DNA from: Spirochaetota bacterium
GTDB lineage: Bacteria > Spirochaetota > UBA4802 > UBA5368
Reading direction: 5' to 3'
Assembly (NCBI GenBank): GCA_004297825.1
Contig: SCSX01000069.1
Coordinates: 62,001-126,000 of the forward strand
Length of the DNA: 64,000 nucleotides
Shown one piece after another: positions 33,915-44,262 of this stretch. A program made the position numbers and the translations under genes. Every line of letters starts with the position of its first letter. The stretch's first letter is position 1. The notes under the pieces are model-generated. The model was not told the origin of the DNA and did not search any database. It saw nothing but the letters and a program-made list of their open reading frames with translations.

Positions 33915-35063
33915 GTGCCCCATATTACCCCAATGAGATCACTACCATCGCGAACTGCCGGGATTCTCACCGCAGGGTTCATTTCCCTCATAATCCTGGG
34001 CGGAGCCGCCCGCCCGGCGCTTGCGCAAAAAGACATCCAGACCCATAGGGACGCCGACCTCAAGGGCAAGGTCATCGTCTACCATTTCCAGAACACGGGG
34101 AAATCGACCGAGTTCGGATACTATTCGTATATCATACCCGAAAACATAGCCACCGACATCAAGAGGTCCGATAAATTCACAGTCCAGACGTTTCCGGTGG
34201 TCATGGAGTACGTCGATCAATCGGCCCCCGCCGAACAGCAGAAAAACCGCATACGCCTGCTTGCCGACAGGGGCAGGGAATTCGACGCGCAGTACGTGAT
34301 CACCGGCAGCTTTTCGGTCGAGGGAAGGATAATCCGGATCAGGACCCAGATATTCGACGTTCACGAGCTCAAGATGCGCGATATCAGCGAAACCACCGAG
34401 GAGCTGGGGGCGCTCCTCCTGGTGATCATCGACCAGATATCCACAAGAATCAATACCGAACTGCAGAAAGACATCGAGATCAAGAAGGTGCACGCGACGG
34501 CGTCCCCCTTCCTCCCCTTTTATGAACGCATCAAGGGAGCAACGCTGGGCCTGACCCACGGCCAGGCCGATATCTCCGGAGACTGGGGGGATATCTACGA
34601 CGGTAAGGCAACGATGATGTCCCTGTCGTTCGCCTATGACCTCTCGTACTTTACCAATCAGCCGATCTACAGGGACCTCACGGGCTCGCTTCAGTTCGAC
34701 TACATGAGCGTCAGCAACGAGGACGGCGGTTCGGGCGGGAACAACAATTACCTGACGATCAGGACCGCGGGATTCGCCTGCGGCTATAATTACGTGCTCT
34801 CTCCCGCGTTTTCCGCTACGGCGACGGTGGGGCTGGGAGGGGCGTGGAGCACGCTCGAAATCACGGATACGGGAAGCAACGGTCCGCCGGCGATAATTCA
34901 TACCGCGAAGACGGTGGACCCCTATCTCTCGCTGGCAGCGGGGCTCAAGTTCCAGTTCAGCCATCTCCAGATCACCACCGGTCTTTCCTGGAGGACCATC
35001 TTCTACTCCGACGTATTCATGAACATGACCGTGCTCTATTTCGGATTCGGGTTCATGCTCTAG
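33915..35063 (+). CDS. Secreted protein: TolB-N/FlgO-like domain plus C-terminal barrel
   Basis: Up to 382 residues; the second ATG at 33933 may be the start, and neither has a strong ribosome site. A signal peptide (ILTAGFISLIILGGAARPALAQ) is followed by an alpha/beta region (GKVIVYHFQNTG, ADRGREFDAQYVITGSFSVEGRIIRIRTQIFDV) resembling the TolB N-terminal/FlgO-type fold. From about residue 205 come repeated strands ending in VLYFGFGFML, suggesting an outer-membrane barrel. Such two-part proteins are common, poorly described envelope proteins in spirochaetes. It interrupts the arginine gene run and has no obvious link to it. Confidence 0.55.
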   Translation: MPHITPMRSLPSRTAGILTAGFISLIILGGAARPALAQKDIQTHRDADLKGKVIVYHFQNTGKSTEFGYYSYIIPENIATDIKRSDKFTVQTFPVVMEYVDQSAPAEQQKNRIRLLADRGREFDAQYVITGSFSVEGRIIRIRTQIFDVHELKMRDISETTEELGALLLVIIDQISTRINTELQKDIEIKKVHATASPFLPFYERIKGATLGLTHGQADISGDWGDIYDGKATMMSLSFAYDLSYFTNQPIYRDLTGSLQFDYMSVSNEDGGSGGNNNYLTIRTAGFACGYNYVLSPAFSATATVGLGGAWSTLEITDTGSNGPPAIIHTAKTVDPYLSLAAGLKFQFSHLQITTGLSWRTIFYSDVFMNMTVLYFGFGFML

Positions 35064-35088
35064 CGCCCTGTTGCGGCCCTTTTTTTGA

Positions 35089-35106
35089 TTGACAGGGTAT
35101 ACCCTG
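35089..35106 (+). promoter_or_regulatory. Promoter -35 with 14-bp palindrome upstream of argD
   Basis: TTGACA overlaps the start of a perfect palindrome, CAGGGTATACCCTG (35093-35106). An AT-rich TTATAC lies further down at 35118-35123, too far for a standard spacer. The palindrome is a candidate operator for the argD-argF-argG unit. It does not match the ArgR box. Confidence 0.4.
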
Positions 35107-35169
35107 CAAGAATGCAATTATACATGGCGATCGGGGGAGCCCCGATTTTTTCAATTTTAAGGCGGCTTT

Positions 35170-36387
35170 ATGACTTCCAGGAAATTGCAGGCAATCATCG
35201 ACGAGGACAGGGAATATCTGTTCCAGAATTACGGCGACAGGCTCCCCGTGTGCTTCGTGCGCGGCGAGGGGGCATACCTCTACGACCAGGACGACCGGCG
35301 CTACCTGGATTTTTTCTGCGGCATCGCGGTGACCTCGCTGGGGCACGGCCTCCCGGCGTTTTCGAAAAAACTGCACGCGCAGCTGGGCAGGATCATCCAC
35401 ACCTCCAACTGGTTCTACAACCGCGAGCAGGCGGCGGCGGCGCGGCTGGTCTCCACCCTCGCGTTCAAGGGCCGCACGCTGTTCGTGAACAGCGGCACGG
35501 AGGCGAACGAGGCCGCCATTAAGCTCGCGCGCCGCTACGGGCAGGAGACGTCGCCTGAAAAATACGAGATCATATCCTTCGAGGGATCGTTCCATGGGCG
35601 AACGTTCGGGGGAATGTCGGCGACCGCGCAGGAGAAGATACGCAAGGGATTTGGTCCGATAGTGCCCGGCTTCAAGTACCTGCCCTTCAATGACACGGCG
35701 GCGCTCGAAAAAGAACTCTCCGGAAACCCGCGCGTGTGCGCCGTCATCACCGAGCTCGTCCAGGGCGAGGGCGGCATCCGCATCGCCGATACGCGATTCG
35801 TGAAATCGATGATCGCATCGTGTAAAAGGCACGGCGCGATCTCAATTATCGACGAGGTGCAGACGGGCGTGGGCAGGACCGGAACGGCATTCGCCTACCA
35901 GCATTACGGCGTCACCCCGGACGTCATCACCCTGGCCAAGGGGCTGGGCGGGGGCATCCCGGTCGGGGCGCTCCACGCACGGGGCGAGCTCATGCGGCTC
36001 TTCGAAAAAGGCGCGCACGGCACCACGTTCGGCGGAAATCATTTCGCGTGCGCGGCGGTCGAGGCGGTGCTCAAGGAGCTGGCCAAACCCGCGATGCTCA
36101 AAAAGGTGCGCGCGAGCGGCGAATACATCATGAAGCGCATGAACGACATGGCCGCTCGTTACCCCGTGATCCGCGAGGTGCGGGGGCTGGGTCTTCACAT
36201 TGGCGTCGAGCTCGCGGTTCCCGGCGCGGCGCTCGTTAAAAAGGCGCTGGAAAGGGGGCTCGTGATCAACTGCACCGCGGACCGCGTCATCCGGATAATG
36301 CCTCCCCTCACGATCGGCCGGAAGGCGATCGACGAGGGGCTTGTAATACTCGAAAAACTATTATCCGGCGAGGTTGAAAAACCGTGA
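35170..36387 (+). CDS. argD: Acetylornithine aminotransferase
   Basis: 405-residue class III PLP enzyme converting N-acetylglutamate semialdehyde and glutamate to N-acetylornithine and 2-oxoglutarate. Motifs: DFFCGIAVTSLGH, FVNSGTEANEAAIKLAR, SFEGSFHGRTFGGMSAT, IIDEVQTGVGRTG and the PLP-lysine segment ITLAKGLGGGIPVGA. The GTG start of argF overlaps its stop (GTGA). Assignment to argD over other class III enzymes rests on this context. Confidence 0.93.
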   Translation: MTSRKLQAIIDEDREYLFQNYGDRLPVCFVRGEGAYLYDQDDRRYLDFFCGIAVTSLGHGLPAFSKKLHAQLGRIIHTSNWFYNREQAAAARLVSTLAFKGRTLFVNSGTEANEAAIKLARRYGQETSPEKYEIISFEGSFHGRTFGGMSATAQEKIRKGFGPIVPGFKYLPFNDTAALEKELSGNPRVCAVITELVQGEGGIRIADTRFVKSMIASCKRHGAISIIDEVQTGVGRTGTAFAYQHYGVTPDVITLAKGLGGGIPVGALHARGELMRLFEKGAHGTTFGGNHFACAAVEAVLKELAKPAMLKKVRASGEYIMKRMNDMAARYPVIREVRGLGLHIGVELAVPGAALVKKALERGLVINCTADRVIRIMPPLTIGRKAIDEGLVILEKLLSGEVEKP

Positions 36388-37325
36388 AAATACCGGCACT
36401 GGCGCACAAGGACCTGCTGTCCGTCAAGGACCTGTCGGCGAAGGAAATCATCGCGCTGTTCGATTTCGCCGCAAAACTGAAGAAGGCGCAGAAAACCGGG
36501 AAGCCCCACCGCCTTCTCGAGGGGAAGTCCCTTGCGATGATATTCGAGAAAACCTCGACGCGCACGCGCGTATCCTTCGAAATAGGGATGTACCAACTGG
36601 GAGGGTACGCCCTCTTCCTGAGCCACAACGACATCCAACTCGGCCGCGGTGAGTCCGTGGCCGACACGGCGCGCGTGCTCGCGCGGTACGCGGACGGCAT
36701 AATGATACGGACCTTTTCGCACGGCAAGGTGATCGAGCTTGCCCGGATCGCCGACATACCGGTGATCAATGGCCTGTCGGACCTCTTCCATCCCTGCCAG
36801 GCCCTGAGCGACCTTTTCACGATCTACGAGCGTGAGCCCGGGTTCGCGGGAAGAAAGCTCGCCTATGTGGGGGACGGAAACAACGTGGCGCACTCGCTCA
36901 TGCTGTGCGCGGCGATCCTGGGCATGGACATCGCTGTCGCGTCCCCGAAGGACTACCAGCCCGACCGGGAGGTGGTGAGCATCGCCTTCGGGCTGTGTTC
37001 GAAATCGGGATCGCACGTAACGGTCACGAGCGATATCGGCATGGCGGTCGAGAACGCGGATTACCTCTACACCGACGTGTGGACCAGCATGGGCCAGGAG
37101 CGCGAGGCGGCTAGGCGGCGCAAGGCGTTCCGCGATTACAAGATCACGCGCAAGCTCCTCGACAAGTGCGCCGACGGGTGCCGCGTCATGCACTGCCTGC
37201 CCGCGCACCGCGGTGAAGAGATCGAGGAGGAGGTCCTTGATTCCGAGGTCTCGATCGTGTTCGACCAGGCGGAGAACCGGCTGCACGTGCAGAAGGCGCT
37301 CCTGTGCGCGCTCATGGGTAAGTAA
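36384..37325 (+). CDS. argF: Ornithine carbamoyltransferase
   Basis: 313 residues, the usual length, making citrulline from ornithine and carbamoyl phosphate. Carbamoyl-phosphate site: [13 protein letters not shown]; then [36 protein letters not shown] and the ornithine-site motif [11 protein letters not shown]. It starts with GTG overlapping the argD stop. The 76-base gap to argG contains a 56-bp palindrome. Confidence 0.96.
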   Translation: MKIPALAHKDLLSVKDLSAKEIIALFDFAAKLKKAQKTGKPHRLLEGKSLAMIFEKTSTRTRVSFEIGMYQLGGYALFLSHNDIQLGRGESVADTARVLARYADGIMIRTFSHGKVIELARIADIPVINGLSDLFHPCQALSDLFTIYEREPGFAGRKLAYVGDGNNVAHSLMLCAAILGMDIAVASPKDYQPDREVVSIAFGLCSKSGSHVTVTSDIGMAVENADYLYTDVWTSMGQEREAARRRKAFRDYKITRKLLDKCADGCRVMHCLPAHRGEEIEEEVLDSEVSIVFDQAENRLHVQKALLCALMGK

Positions 37326-37328
37326 CCG

Positions 37329-37384
37329 CGTACCGGGCGTAGTAAAGACGGGCCCGGCGGGCCGTCTCTACCACGCCCGGTACG
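37329..37384. repeat. 56-bp near-palindrome with GTAAAGACG core, between argF and argG
   Basis: Outer arms CGTACCGGGCG / CGCCCGGTACG pair perfectly. The GTAAAGACG / CGTCTCTAC core carries two A-C mismatches with the flanking base, which become wobble pairs on the other strand. The centre forms a second small stem (GGCCC / GGGCC). Length and core offset match the palindrome near 11.8 kb. In the transcript it would fold strongly just before the argG ribosome site. Confidence 0.8.
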
Positions 37385-37401
37385 TTATAAGGAGAACTGC
37401 A

Positions 37402-38610
37402 ATGAAAATCAAAAAAGTCGTCCTCGCCTATAGCGGGGGGCTGGACACCTCGATCATCGTCCAGTGGCTTCGCGAAACATACGAGTGCGAGGTGATCTGC
37501 TTCGCCGCGGACGTGGGCCAGGCCGAGGAGCTTGACGGGCTCGAGCAGAAGGCGATAAACACGGGCGCGAGCAAGTGCTATATCGAAGACCTGCGCGAGG
37601 AGTTTGTGCGCGAATACGTGTTCAAGGCGGTCAAGGCGAACGCGATCTACGAGGACCGCTACCTGCTGGGCACGTCCCTGGCGCGCCCCATCATCGCGCA
37701 GAAACAGGTGGAGATCGCCCTCAGGGAAGGCGCCGACGCGGTGTGCCACGGCGCCACCGGCAAGGGAAACGACCAGGTGCGCTTCGAGATGACCTTCAAG
37801 GCGCTCGCGCCCAACCTCACGATCATAGCGCCCTGGCGCATCTGGGACCTGCATTCCCGGACGCTTCTCTTCGACTACGCCGAGAAGCACCACATCCCGG
37901 TACCGGTGAGCAAGGACAAGCCCTACAGCATGGACCGCAACCTCCTGCATATCTCCTACGAGGGCGGCATACTCGAGGACCCGTACCGTGAGCCGGACGA
38001 AGACATGTTCATACTCACGAAGTCCCCGGAAAGGGCACCCGACAAGCCCACCTACGTGGAGATCGGGTTCGAGCGCGGCAATCCTGTGTCGCTTGACGGC
38101 AAGGCGTATGGTCCGATAGAGCTTATGATGAAACTGAACACCCTCGCCGGTGAAAACGGCGTGGGACGCATCGATATCGTCGAAAACAGGCTCGTGGGCA
38201 TCAAGTCGCGCGGCGTGTACGAGACGCCGGCGGGTACCGTCCTCTACACCGCGCATCGCGACCTGGAGTCCATTACCATAGACCGGGAAACGCAGCACCT
38301 CAAGGACAAGCTATCGCACGAGTACGCCACCCTTGTGTACAATGGCCTCTGGTTTACCCGGAAGCGCGAGTCCCTGGACGCCTTTATCGAGGAAACACAG
38401 AAGAACGTAACCGGCATGGTGCGGATGAAGCTCTACAAGGGCAACTGCATCGTCGTCGGCAGAAAATCTCCCGTGACCCTGTACGAGCCCGATATCGCGA
38501 CCTTCGACAAGAGCGAGCTGTATGACCACAAGGACGCCAGCGGGTTCATGAACATCTACGGGCTGCCCATTAAGGTCGAAGCACTTCTGAACGAGAAAAG
38601 GGGAAAATGA
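37402..38610 (+). CDS. argG: Argininosuccinate synthase
   Basis: 402 residues, the standard length, joining citrulline and aspartate with ATP. Motifs: the PP-loop [12 protein letters not shown] at the N-terminus, [26 protein letters not shown] and [11 protein letters not shown]. The start follows AAGGAG; the frame is open further upstream inside argF, but that part is not ArgG. Its last bases overlap the next start codon (ATGA). argB, argC and argH are not in the window. Confidence 0.97.
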   Translation: MKIKKVVLAYSGGLDTSIIVQWLRETYECEVICFAADVGQAEELDGLEQKAINTGASKCYIEDLREEFVREYVFKAVKANAIYEDRYLLGTSLARPIIAQKQVEIALREGADAVCHGATGKGNDQVRFEMTFKALAPNLTIIAPWRIWDLHSRTLLFDYAEKHHIPVPVSKDKPYSMDRNLLHISYEGGILEDPYREPDEDMFILTKSPERAPDKPTYVEIGFERGNPVSLDGKAYGPIELMMKLNTLAGENGVGRIDIVENRLVGIKSRGVYETPAGTVLYTAHRDLESITIDRETQHLKDKLSHEYATLVYNGLWFTRKRESLDAFIEETQKNVTGMVRMKLYKGNCIVVGRKSPVTLYEPDIATFDKSELYDHKDASGFMNIYGLPIKVEALLNEKRGK

Positions 38611-39575
38611 CGGCCCCCGCGGACCTGTTCGCGAGGCTCGACGAGGGCTTCGCCTCCCGCTGCGGCGACTTCGACTTGCAGCGGGCCGCGTGGGTGGAGC
38701 TGGCCGGCGAGTATCCCCCTTTCCTCGAACGCTACCGTGAGGCGGCGGGCCCGCTTCCATCGGGTATCGTTGCGCGGCGCTCGGGGGACCTGGGCCTGTC
38801 CATGCTCTGGATCGTGCAGGCCACGATTATCCGCGCCCTCCTCGCCGATCTCAGGAGCGCAGGCGACGCGGACAAGATCGCCGCACTCCTGGACATGCTG
38901 GAACACGACCGAATCGCCTCCCTCGCCCACTCAGAGGACGCGGCAAACCCCGTCACGGTGGAGCGCAGCGAAAGCAACGAGGCATGCGTGAGCGGCACCA
39001 AGAAATACATTACCGGGGGATACCTCTGCGATCTCGTCATCCTCACGATGCGTCTCGCCGGCGAGCAAAAGGTGTCGCGTGCCGCGGTCATTCCCGCGTA
39101 TATTATTCCCGACGACGCCTTCGAGGAGCTTCATCTTGCCGCGCTTCGCTCGATGAGCCACACCCGCCTGACGCTCCGAAAATTTCTGATCCCCGAAAGC
39201 GACCTGTTCGCGATCGAAGGGGCGGACCTGCGCCGCGCCATTAAAAGGTGGGGCATCGTGGAGCGGGCACTCATCATGGAGGCGTTCATCGCCTTCTGCA
39301 TGTACATGGGCGAGGCGCTTCCCGCCGGCGCGATTCCCAACCACGCGCTTGATGACCTGCAATCCCTGCTTACAGCCCAGTCGGCGACCACGAAGAGCGC
39401 GTACGACCAGGCGCGGGCCGGCGAGCGCGTCGACGAAAGATCGGCGGACCTTGCGTCCGTGCTGGCGCTCGCAGGCGCTATCCGCGATGCGCATAAAAAA
39501 ACCGGCGACGCCAATAACGAGGGGTTGGCGGCGCGCCTCCAGGACCTGGACCTCTTCTCGCACCTGCGTGCGTAG
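38607..39575 (+). CDS. Divergent acyl-CoA dehydrogenase-like protein, coupled to argG
   Basis: 322 residues. The middle segment [49 protein letters not shown] aligns by eye with the acyl-CoA dehydrogenase beta domain (compare SAGSD and GTKNFITNGG in the true enzyme at 29.6 kb), followed by [22 protein letters not shown] and a helical part [24 protein letters not shown]. The SAGSD flavin/substrate motif is degraded, the C-terminal helical domain is short, and no YEGT-type catalytic glutamate is visible. It may be a non-catalytic flavin or CoA binder. It overlaps the argG stop by ATGA, so it is co-translated with arginine synthesis. The role is unknown. Confidence 0.6.
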   Translation: MTAPADLFARLDEGFASRCGDFDLQRAAWVELAGEYPPFLERYREAAGPLPSGIVARRSGDLGLSMLWIVQATIIRALLADLRSAGDADKIAALLDMLEHDRIASLAHSEDAANPVTVERSESNEACVSGTKKYITGGYLCDLVILTMRLAGEQKVSRAAVIPAYIIPDDAFEELHLAALRSMSHTRLTLRKFLIPESDLFAIEGADLRRAIKRWGIVERALIMEAFIAFCMYMGEALPAGAIPNHALDDLQSLLTAQSATTKSAYDQARAGERVDERSADLASVLALAGAIRDAHKKTGDANNEGLAARLQDLDLFSHLRA

Positions 39576-39920
39576 TCCGGGAAAACCCCTTAAAGTACCG
39601 GGATTAATCCGACCGTTCCGCCGTGGAACCTTGTGTATCGGCACCCCATGTCTTTGACGTTTTTGCTCAACTCCAACTATCAGATCTTGTTTTTGGACAG
39701 TATTTGCCAATGAACCAGGTCCGATAATTACCCTGCCCTCATCTCCTTATATCCACCATCTCGTCATCTCCCATTGAAGGCACAACCAGAACTCGCGCCC
39801 TTTCGCGCACAGCCGAAAAAACACCGCACCCGGTGGAAAGTTCTTGCGGGATTGCATACTCGGTTTGATCATGGTCGAGGCGCACAAGCATCGATTATTA
39901 TAGTCGCACGGACACGCCCT
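39576..39920. other. Intergenic, no gene seen
   Basis: 345 bases with lower GC than the flanking genes. An in-frame extension of the following MoxR gene back to 39774 exists but has neither a ribosome site nor family-like residues. No terminator or convincing promoter could be recognised. Confidence 0.55.
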
Positions 39921-40829
39921 ATGTTTAAAGATGTCGAAACTACCGTCCAGGCTCTTGAAACCCAGGAGTACATCTGCTCGCGCGAGATCGCGACAACCGT
40001 CTACCTCGCGATGAAGATGGAAAAGCCGGTGCTGGTAGAGGGGCCCGCGGGCGTGGGCAAGACCGAATTGGGCAAGTGCATCGCGGGGGCGCTGGGGATG
40101 GACCTGATACGCCTCCAGTGCTACGAGGGGCTCGACGAGGCCAAGGCACTCTACGAATGGGAATACGCGAAACAGCTTCTCTATACCCAGATACTAAAAG
40201 ATAAGCTTTCGGCAATGCTTGAAAGCGAGAAGACGCTTACCGACGCGGTGAACCGACTGAGCGGCGAGGAAAACATATTCTTCTCCGAAAAATTCCTGAT
40301 CGCCCGTCCCATCCTGCGCGCCATTACCTCTCCCAGCCCCACGCTGCTGCTCATAGACGAAATCGACAAGTCGGATTCCGAGTTCGAGGCCTTCCTGCTC
40401 GAGGTGCTGTCGGACTTCCAGGTGTCCATCCCGGAGATCGGGACCATAAAGGCCGGCAAGAAGCCTTTCGTGCTCCTGACTTCGAACAACGCCCGCGAGA
40501 TGTCCGATGCGCTCAAGCGCCGCTGCCTTCACCTGTATATCAATTTCCCCTCCCGCGCGCTCGAGGAGAAGATCGTGTCCATTAAAGTGCCCGAGGCCGG
40601 TGAATTCCTTATCAAGGAGATGGTGGGCGCCGTGCACAAGATCCGCACGCTCCCGCTCAAGAAGGAACCCAGTATAAGCGAAACGCTCGACTGGGCAAAG
40701 GCGCTCGCGATACTGGGCTGCGAGGTGCTCAACGACACGGCCGCGATCGATACGCTGAACTTCATACTGAAATACGAAAAGGACATCGAGCTTGTAAAGA
40801 AGCACGCCAAAGAAGTATTCGTGCACTGA
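39921..40829 (+). CDS. MoxR-family AAA+ ATPase
   Basis: 302 residues. Walker A GPAGVGKTELGKC and Walker B LLLIDEIDKSD, the sensor-1 region VLLTSNNAREMSDALKRRCLH and an arginine-rich lid are visible. MoxR proteins act as chaperones that load or remodel partners together with a VWA-domain protein, which here is the next gene, overlapping by one base (TGATG). I chose the ATG opening MFKDVETT because family similarity begins there. It may mature a metalloenzyme, as CoxD/CoxE-type pairs do, but no target gene is adjacent. Confidence 0.93.
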   Translation: MFKDVETTVQALETQEYICSREIATTVYLAMKMEKPVLVEGPAGVGKTELGKCIAGALGMDLIRLQCYEGLDEAKALYEWEYAKQLLYTQILKDKLSAMLESEKTLTDAVNRLSGEENIFFSEKFLIARPILRAITSPSPTLLLIDEIDKSDSEFEAFLLEVLSDFQVSIPEIGTIKAGKKPFVLLTSNNAREMSDALKRRCLHLYINFPSRALEEKIVSIKVPEAGEFLIKEMVGAVHKIRTLPLKKEPSISETLDWAKALAILGCEVLNDTAAIDTLNFILKYEKDIELVKKHAKEVFVH

Positions 40830-42181
40830 TGGAACATCCCAGGATCACAAGGAAAATTCTCGAGTTCACCCGCGTGCTCAAGGACGCCGACGTCACCGTT
40901 TCGCCCACGGAGACAATCGACCTCATGAACGCCCTTCCCCTCGTTGACTTCACGGACAGGGTCCAGTTTCGCCAGACGCTCGCGACGACGCTGGTAAAAG
41001 ACTACACCGACATACCCGTATTCAACCGCTGCTTCGAGGAGTTTTTCGAGAAGAAGGCCGGCAAGGACGGATCACTGGAAACCGCGCTCGCCGACCTGAG
41101 GGGACGCGAATCGGCGCAGCAGGACCTCGGCCTTTCTCCCGAGGAGTTAGAGAGCATGCAGGACGAGATCGACCGCTACCTGGAATCGCTCCCCGAGGAG
41201 CTTCTTCTCACCCGCTCGCCCCGCGAAATCCTGAACCTCATGCTCGAGGACCCGGCGGTCGCGACGTCGGGCGGGGGGCTTGGCATGATGCTCCTGAATG
41301 CGCGGGCGCGCGCGTCATCGGGAAGCGCGAACGAGCCCGACGAGGGAGAGGGCGGGAACAGGCTCGCGAACATCATTCTCCCGCGCATCAAGCGGCGCTT
41401 GCGCGAGCGGAATGTGGGAAACGCGATTCACAAGCGCGAGCAGTATCTCCTTAACAGGTTTCTCTACCAGCTGAAGCCCGCGGAGGTCCAGGAGATGCGG
41501 GAGCTCGTCAAGCGCTTCGGCCAGAAACTCAAGAACCGGATCTCGCTCAGGAAAAAGCGCATGAAGCGCGGCGGCCTGGACGTGAAACGCACCTTCCGGT
41601 CCAACCTCCCGCACGGCGGCATCCCCTTCAAGCTCTACTTCCGCAACCGGCGCATAGACCGGCCGCAGCTCGTGGTCATGTGCGATATCTCAAGCTCCGT
41701 GAACCAGTATTCCCGGTTCATGCTTCTTCTCACGTATACACTGCAGAGCCTCTTTTCCAAGGTGCGCACCTTCGCGTTCATCAGCCGCATGGTCGAAATC
41801 ACGCCGCTGTTCATGGAGATGAACCCGGAGCGCGCCCTCAATTCCATCTTCACCGACACCGACTTTACGTACGGGTGGGGCTCCAATTACGGGCGCTGCT
41901 TCGACATTTTCATGAACGAGTACAGCGATTCCTGCACCCGCAAGACCACCGTGATAATCATCGGCGACGCACGGAACAACAACCAGGACCCCGGGCTCGA
42001 CGCGTTCATCAGGATGAAGGAGCGCGTGCGCAACGTCTACTGGCTCAATCCCGAGAAGCGCCACCTTTGGGACTGGAGCGACAGCATCGCCTCGGTGTAC
42101 GGCACCCACTGCACCGAGATGAAGGAAGTAAATAACTTCCTTGACCTTTCCGAATTCATCGACAAGCTGTTTACCAAGTAA
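40829..42181 (+). CDS. VWA-domain protein, CoxE-like
   Basis: 450 residues. The N-terminal part is helical and charged. The C-terminal von Willebrand A domain begins near residue 285 with the MIDAS motif VMCDISSSVNQYS (DxSxS), followed by a threonine-containing loop and TVIIIGDARNNNQDPG. It is the partner of the MoxR ATPase upstream, with which it is translationally coupled. Such pairs work as metal-dependent assembly chaperones. The histidine kinase downstream starts six bases after its stop, so the three are probably one operon. Confidence 0.9.
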   Translation: MEHPRITRKILEFTRVLKDADVTVSPTETIDLMNALPLVDFTDRVQFRQTLATTLVKDYTDIPVFNRCFEEFFEKKAGKDGSLETALADLRGRESAQQDLGLSPEELESMQDEIDRYLESLPEELLLTRSPREILNLMLEDPAVATSGGGLGMMLLNARARASSGSANEPDEGEGGNRLANIILPRIKRRLRERNVGNAIHKREQYLLNRFLYQLKPAEVQEMRELVKRFGQKLKNRISLRKKRMKRGGLDVKRTFRSNLPHGGIPFKLYFRNRRIDRPQLVVMCDISSSVNQYSRFMLLLTYTLQSLFSKVRTFAFISRMVEITPLFMEMNPERALNSIFTDTDFTYGWGSNYGRCFDIFMNEYSDSCTRKTTVIIIGDARNNNQDPGLDAFIRMKERVRNVYWLNPEKRHLWDWSDSIASVYGTHCTEMKEVNNFLDLSEFIDKLFTK

Positions 42182-42187
42182 TTTCCC

Positions 42188-44134
42188 ATGCCCATCTTCC
42201 GCATATTACGGGTGAAGCCCACCCTACGTTTCAAGCTTATCGCGAGCATCGTGTCCGTGGTGCTTATAATAGGCGTGTCATCGGTGTGGCTGGGCCTGCG
42301 CATCATCAACAACAACATCGTGGGCCAGGCATACGACCAGGTTCAGAACGATCTCAAGACCGCGCAGTTCATTTACGACGGAAAGATCAATGTCATCCAC
42401 CTGTTCATGAAACACCTGGCGTCGCTTCCCTATATAAAGGACGCGGTACTGGGCGACAACAGGGTCCTTCTTATCAACAAGCTTCAGGAGGTCGAAAAGG
42501 AGCTTGGCCTCGATATCGTGAACATTACGGCCCCGGACGGACGCGTGATAGTCCGTTCCCGCAACCCGCGCGTCGCGGGAGACTACGTATCCGACGACAT
42601 CTTCATCCGGTTCATCCTCGAAAACGGAATTTCCTGCTCGGGAACCGATATCATGAGCCGCGAGTATCTCCTGCGCGAGGGAGAGGATCTGGCGAACCAG
42701 GCGTATATCCAATTCGTGCCCACGGCGATGTCCCGCGCCGCGGCTTCGCTCAACGAGGAGCGCGGCATGGTGATCAAGGCGGCCGCGCCGATCTATTACG
42801 AGGGGAAATTAATCGCGATCATCTACGGCGCAAAACTCCTGAATAAAAACTACGAGATTGTCGACCAGATCAAGAGCCTGGTTTTCAAGGATGAAAAATA
42901 CGAGGGCTATGAGTACGGCACCGCGACCATCTTCCTCGAGGATATGCGCATTTCGACGAACGTGCTCATCAGCCGCACCCGTGCGATCGGCACCAAGGTC
43001 TCGGAAGAAGTCTACGACCGGGTATTCACGCAGGGAAGGCTGTGGCTCGACAAGGCATTCGTCGTGAACAACTGGTACATCGCGGCTTACAGCCCAATCT
43101 ACAATATCCGCAGCGAGGTAATCGGGATCCTCTACGTGGGCATTATAGAGAGCAAGTTCGAACAGATTAAAAAAGAGACCGCCATTTTCTTTCTCATAAT
43201 CCTGCTCGTCACGCTCCAGGTGGCGCTGATAATATACATCTACCTGATCCACAACATTCTCAATCCCATCCGCTACCTGGTCAACGCGTCCAACAGCATC
43301 GCAAAGGGCGACTATACCATCAATATCCCGGTCGAGACCAGGGATGAGCTCGGGATACTCTGCAAAACATTTAACACCATGGTGGGCGCCATCGTGGAGC
43401 GCGACACGATGCTGAAGGAAGACACGCACCAGCAGATCATCAACTCGGAGAAGCTCGCCTCGCTCGGCAAGCTCGCCGCGGGCATCGCCCACGAGATCAA
43501 CAACCCGCTCACCGGCGTACTCACCTACAGCTCCATACTGCTCGAGGATCTCAAGGATACGGAGTACAAGGACGATCTGGAAATAATCGTCAACGAAACC
43601 ATGCGCTGCCGCAAGATCGTGCGCGAAATCCTCAATTTTGCGCGCGAGACGAAGATCGAAAAAGAGCGTGTCAATATTAACCTTATCATTTCGGAGACGC
43701 TTTCCATCCTGGAAAAACACGTGTCGTTCCACAACATCGGGATCGTCAAGGCATTTCGCGACGATCTTCCCCCCATGTACGTGGACATAAACCAGATAAA
43801 ATCGGTTATCAACAATCTCGCGCTCAATGCCGCCGACGCGATGAGCGACGGCGGAACGCTTACCATTGCGACGAATCTCGACAGCGAAAATGACTCGGTG
43901 GTCATCACCGTGAACGACACCGGGTGCGGCATCCCCGAGGGAAATTTAATAAAGATATTCGACCCGTTTTTTACGACCAAGGAGACCGGCAAGGGGACCG
44001 GGCTTGGACTGGCCGTGACCTATGGAATCATCAAGCGGCACAACGGGCAGATAACCGTGCACAGCATTCCGGGAGAGGGTACCAAGTTCGTCATCACCCT
44101 GCCCGTGAATCCCGTCGACGCGAGCGGGGTCTAG
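42188..44134 (+). CDS. Sensor histidine kinase with Cache and HAMP domains
   Basis: 648 residues. One N-terminal TM helix ([21 protein letters not shown]), a ~300-residue extracytoplasmic sCache-like sensor ([39 protein letters not shown]), a second TM ([23 protein letters not shown]), HAMP, HisKA with [24 protein letters not shown], and HATPase with [38 protein letters not shown]. It has no receiver, so it may signal to the receiver-bearing protein encoded next. Confidence 0.94.
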   Translation: MPIFRILRVKPTLRFKLIASIVSVVLIIGVSSVWLGLRIINNNIVGQAYDQVQNDLKTAQFIYDGKINVIHLFMKHLASLPYIKDAVLGDNRVLLINKLQEVEKELGLDIVNITAPDGRVIVRSRNPRVAGDYVSDDIFIRFILENGISCSGTDIMSREYLLREGEDLANQAYIQFVPTAMSRAAASLNEERGMVIKAAAPIYYEGKLIAIIYGAKLLNKNYEIVDQIKSLVFKDEKYEGYEYGTATIFLEDMRISTNVLISRTRAIGTKVSEEVYDRVFTQGRLWLDKAFVVNNWYIAAYSPIYNIRSEVIGILYVGIIESKFEQIKKETAIFFLIILLVTLQVALIIYIYLIHNILNPIRYLVNASNSIAKGDYTINIPVETRDELGILCKTFNTMVGAIVERDTMLKEDTHQQIINSEKLASLGKLAAGIAHEINNPLTGVLTYSSILLEDLKDTEYKDDLEIIVNETMRCRKIVREILNFARETKIEKERVNINLIISETLSILEKHVSFHNIGIVKAFRDDLPPMYVDINQIKSVINNLALNAADAMSDGGTLTIATNLDSENDSVVITVNDTGCGIPEGNLIKIFDPFFTTKETGKGTGLGLAVTYGIIKRHNGQITVHSIPGEGTKFVITLPVNPVDASGV

Positions 44135-44190
44135 GCGGGGAATGCACGATCCGGGTCCACGGGGGCCCGCCTTAAAAAAATGAGTGACAT

Positions 44191-44220
44191 TTGCAGAGCG
44201 CGCGCTAGATTACGTATACT
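44191..44220 (+). promoter_or_regulatory. Promoter of receiver-kinase gene
   Basis: TTGCAG and TATACT are separated by 18 bases, about 43 bases before the start codon. The -10 matches the consensus at five of six positions. Confidence 0.55.
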
Positions 44221-44262
44221 GAATATTATGGTGTTCGCGGGGGAGAAGGCTCAGGGGCCGAT

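Noticed and set aside
35107-35125. ArgR-type box (TGCAATTATACA) before argD
   Set aside because: Only part of the arms match and no ArgR gene is visible; the 14-bp palindrome next to it is the better-defined element.
44135-44180. Terminator after the Cache kinase gene
   Set aside because: GGCGGG and CCCGCC are complementary, but the loop is very long and no T-run follows on the transcribed strand.
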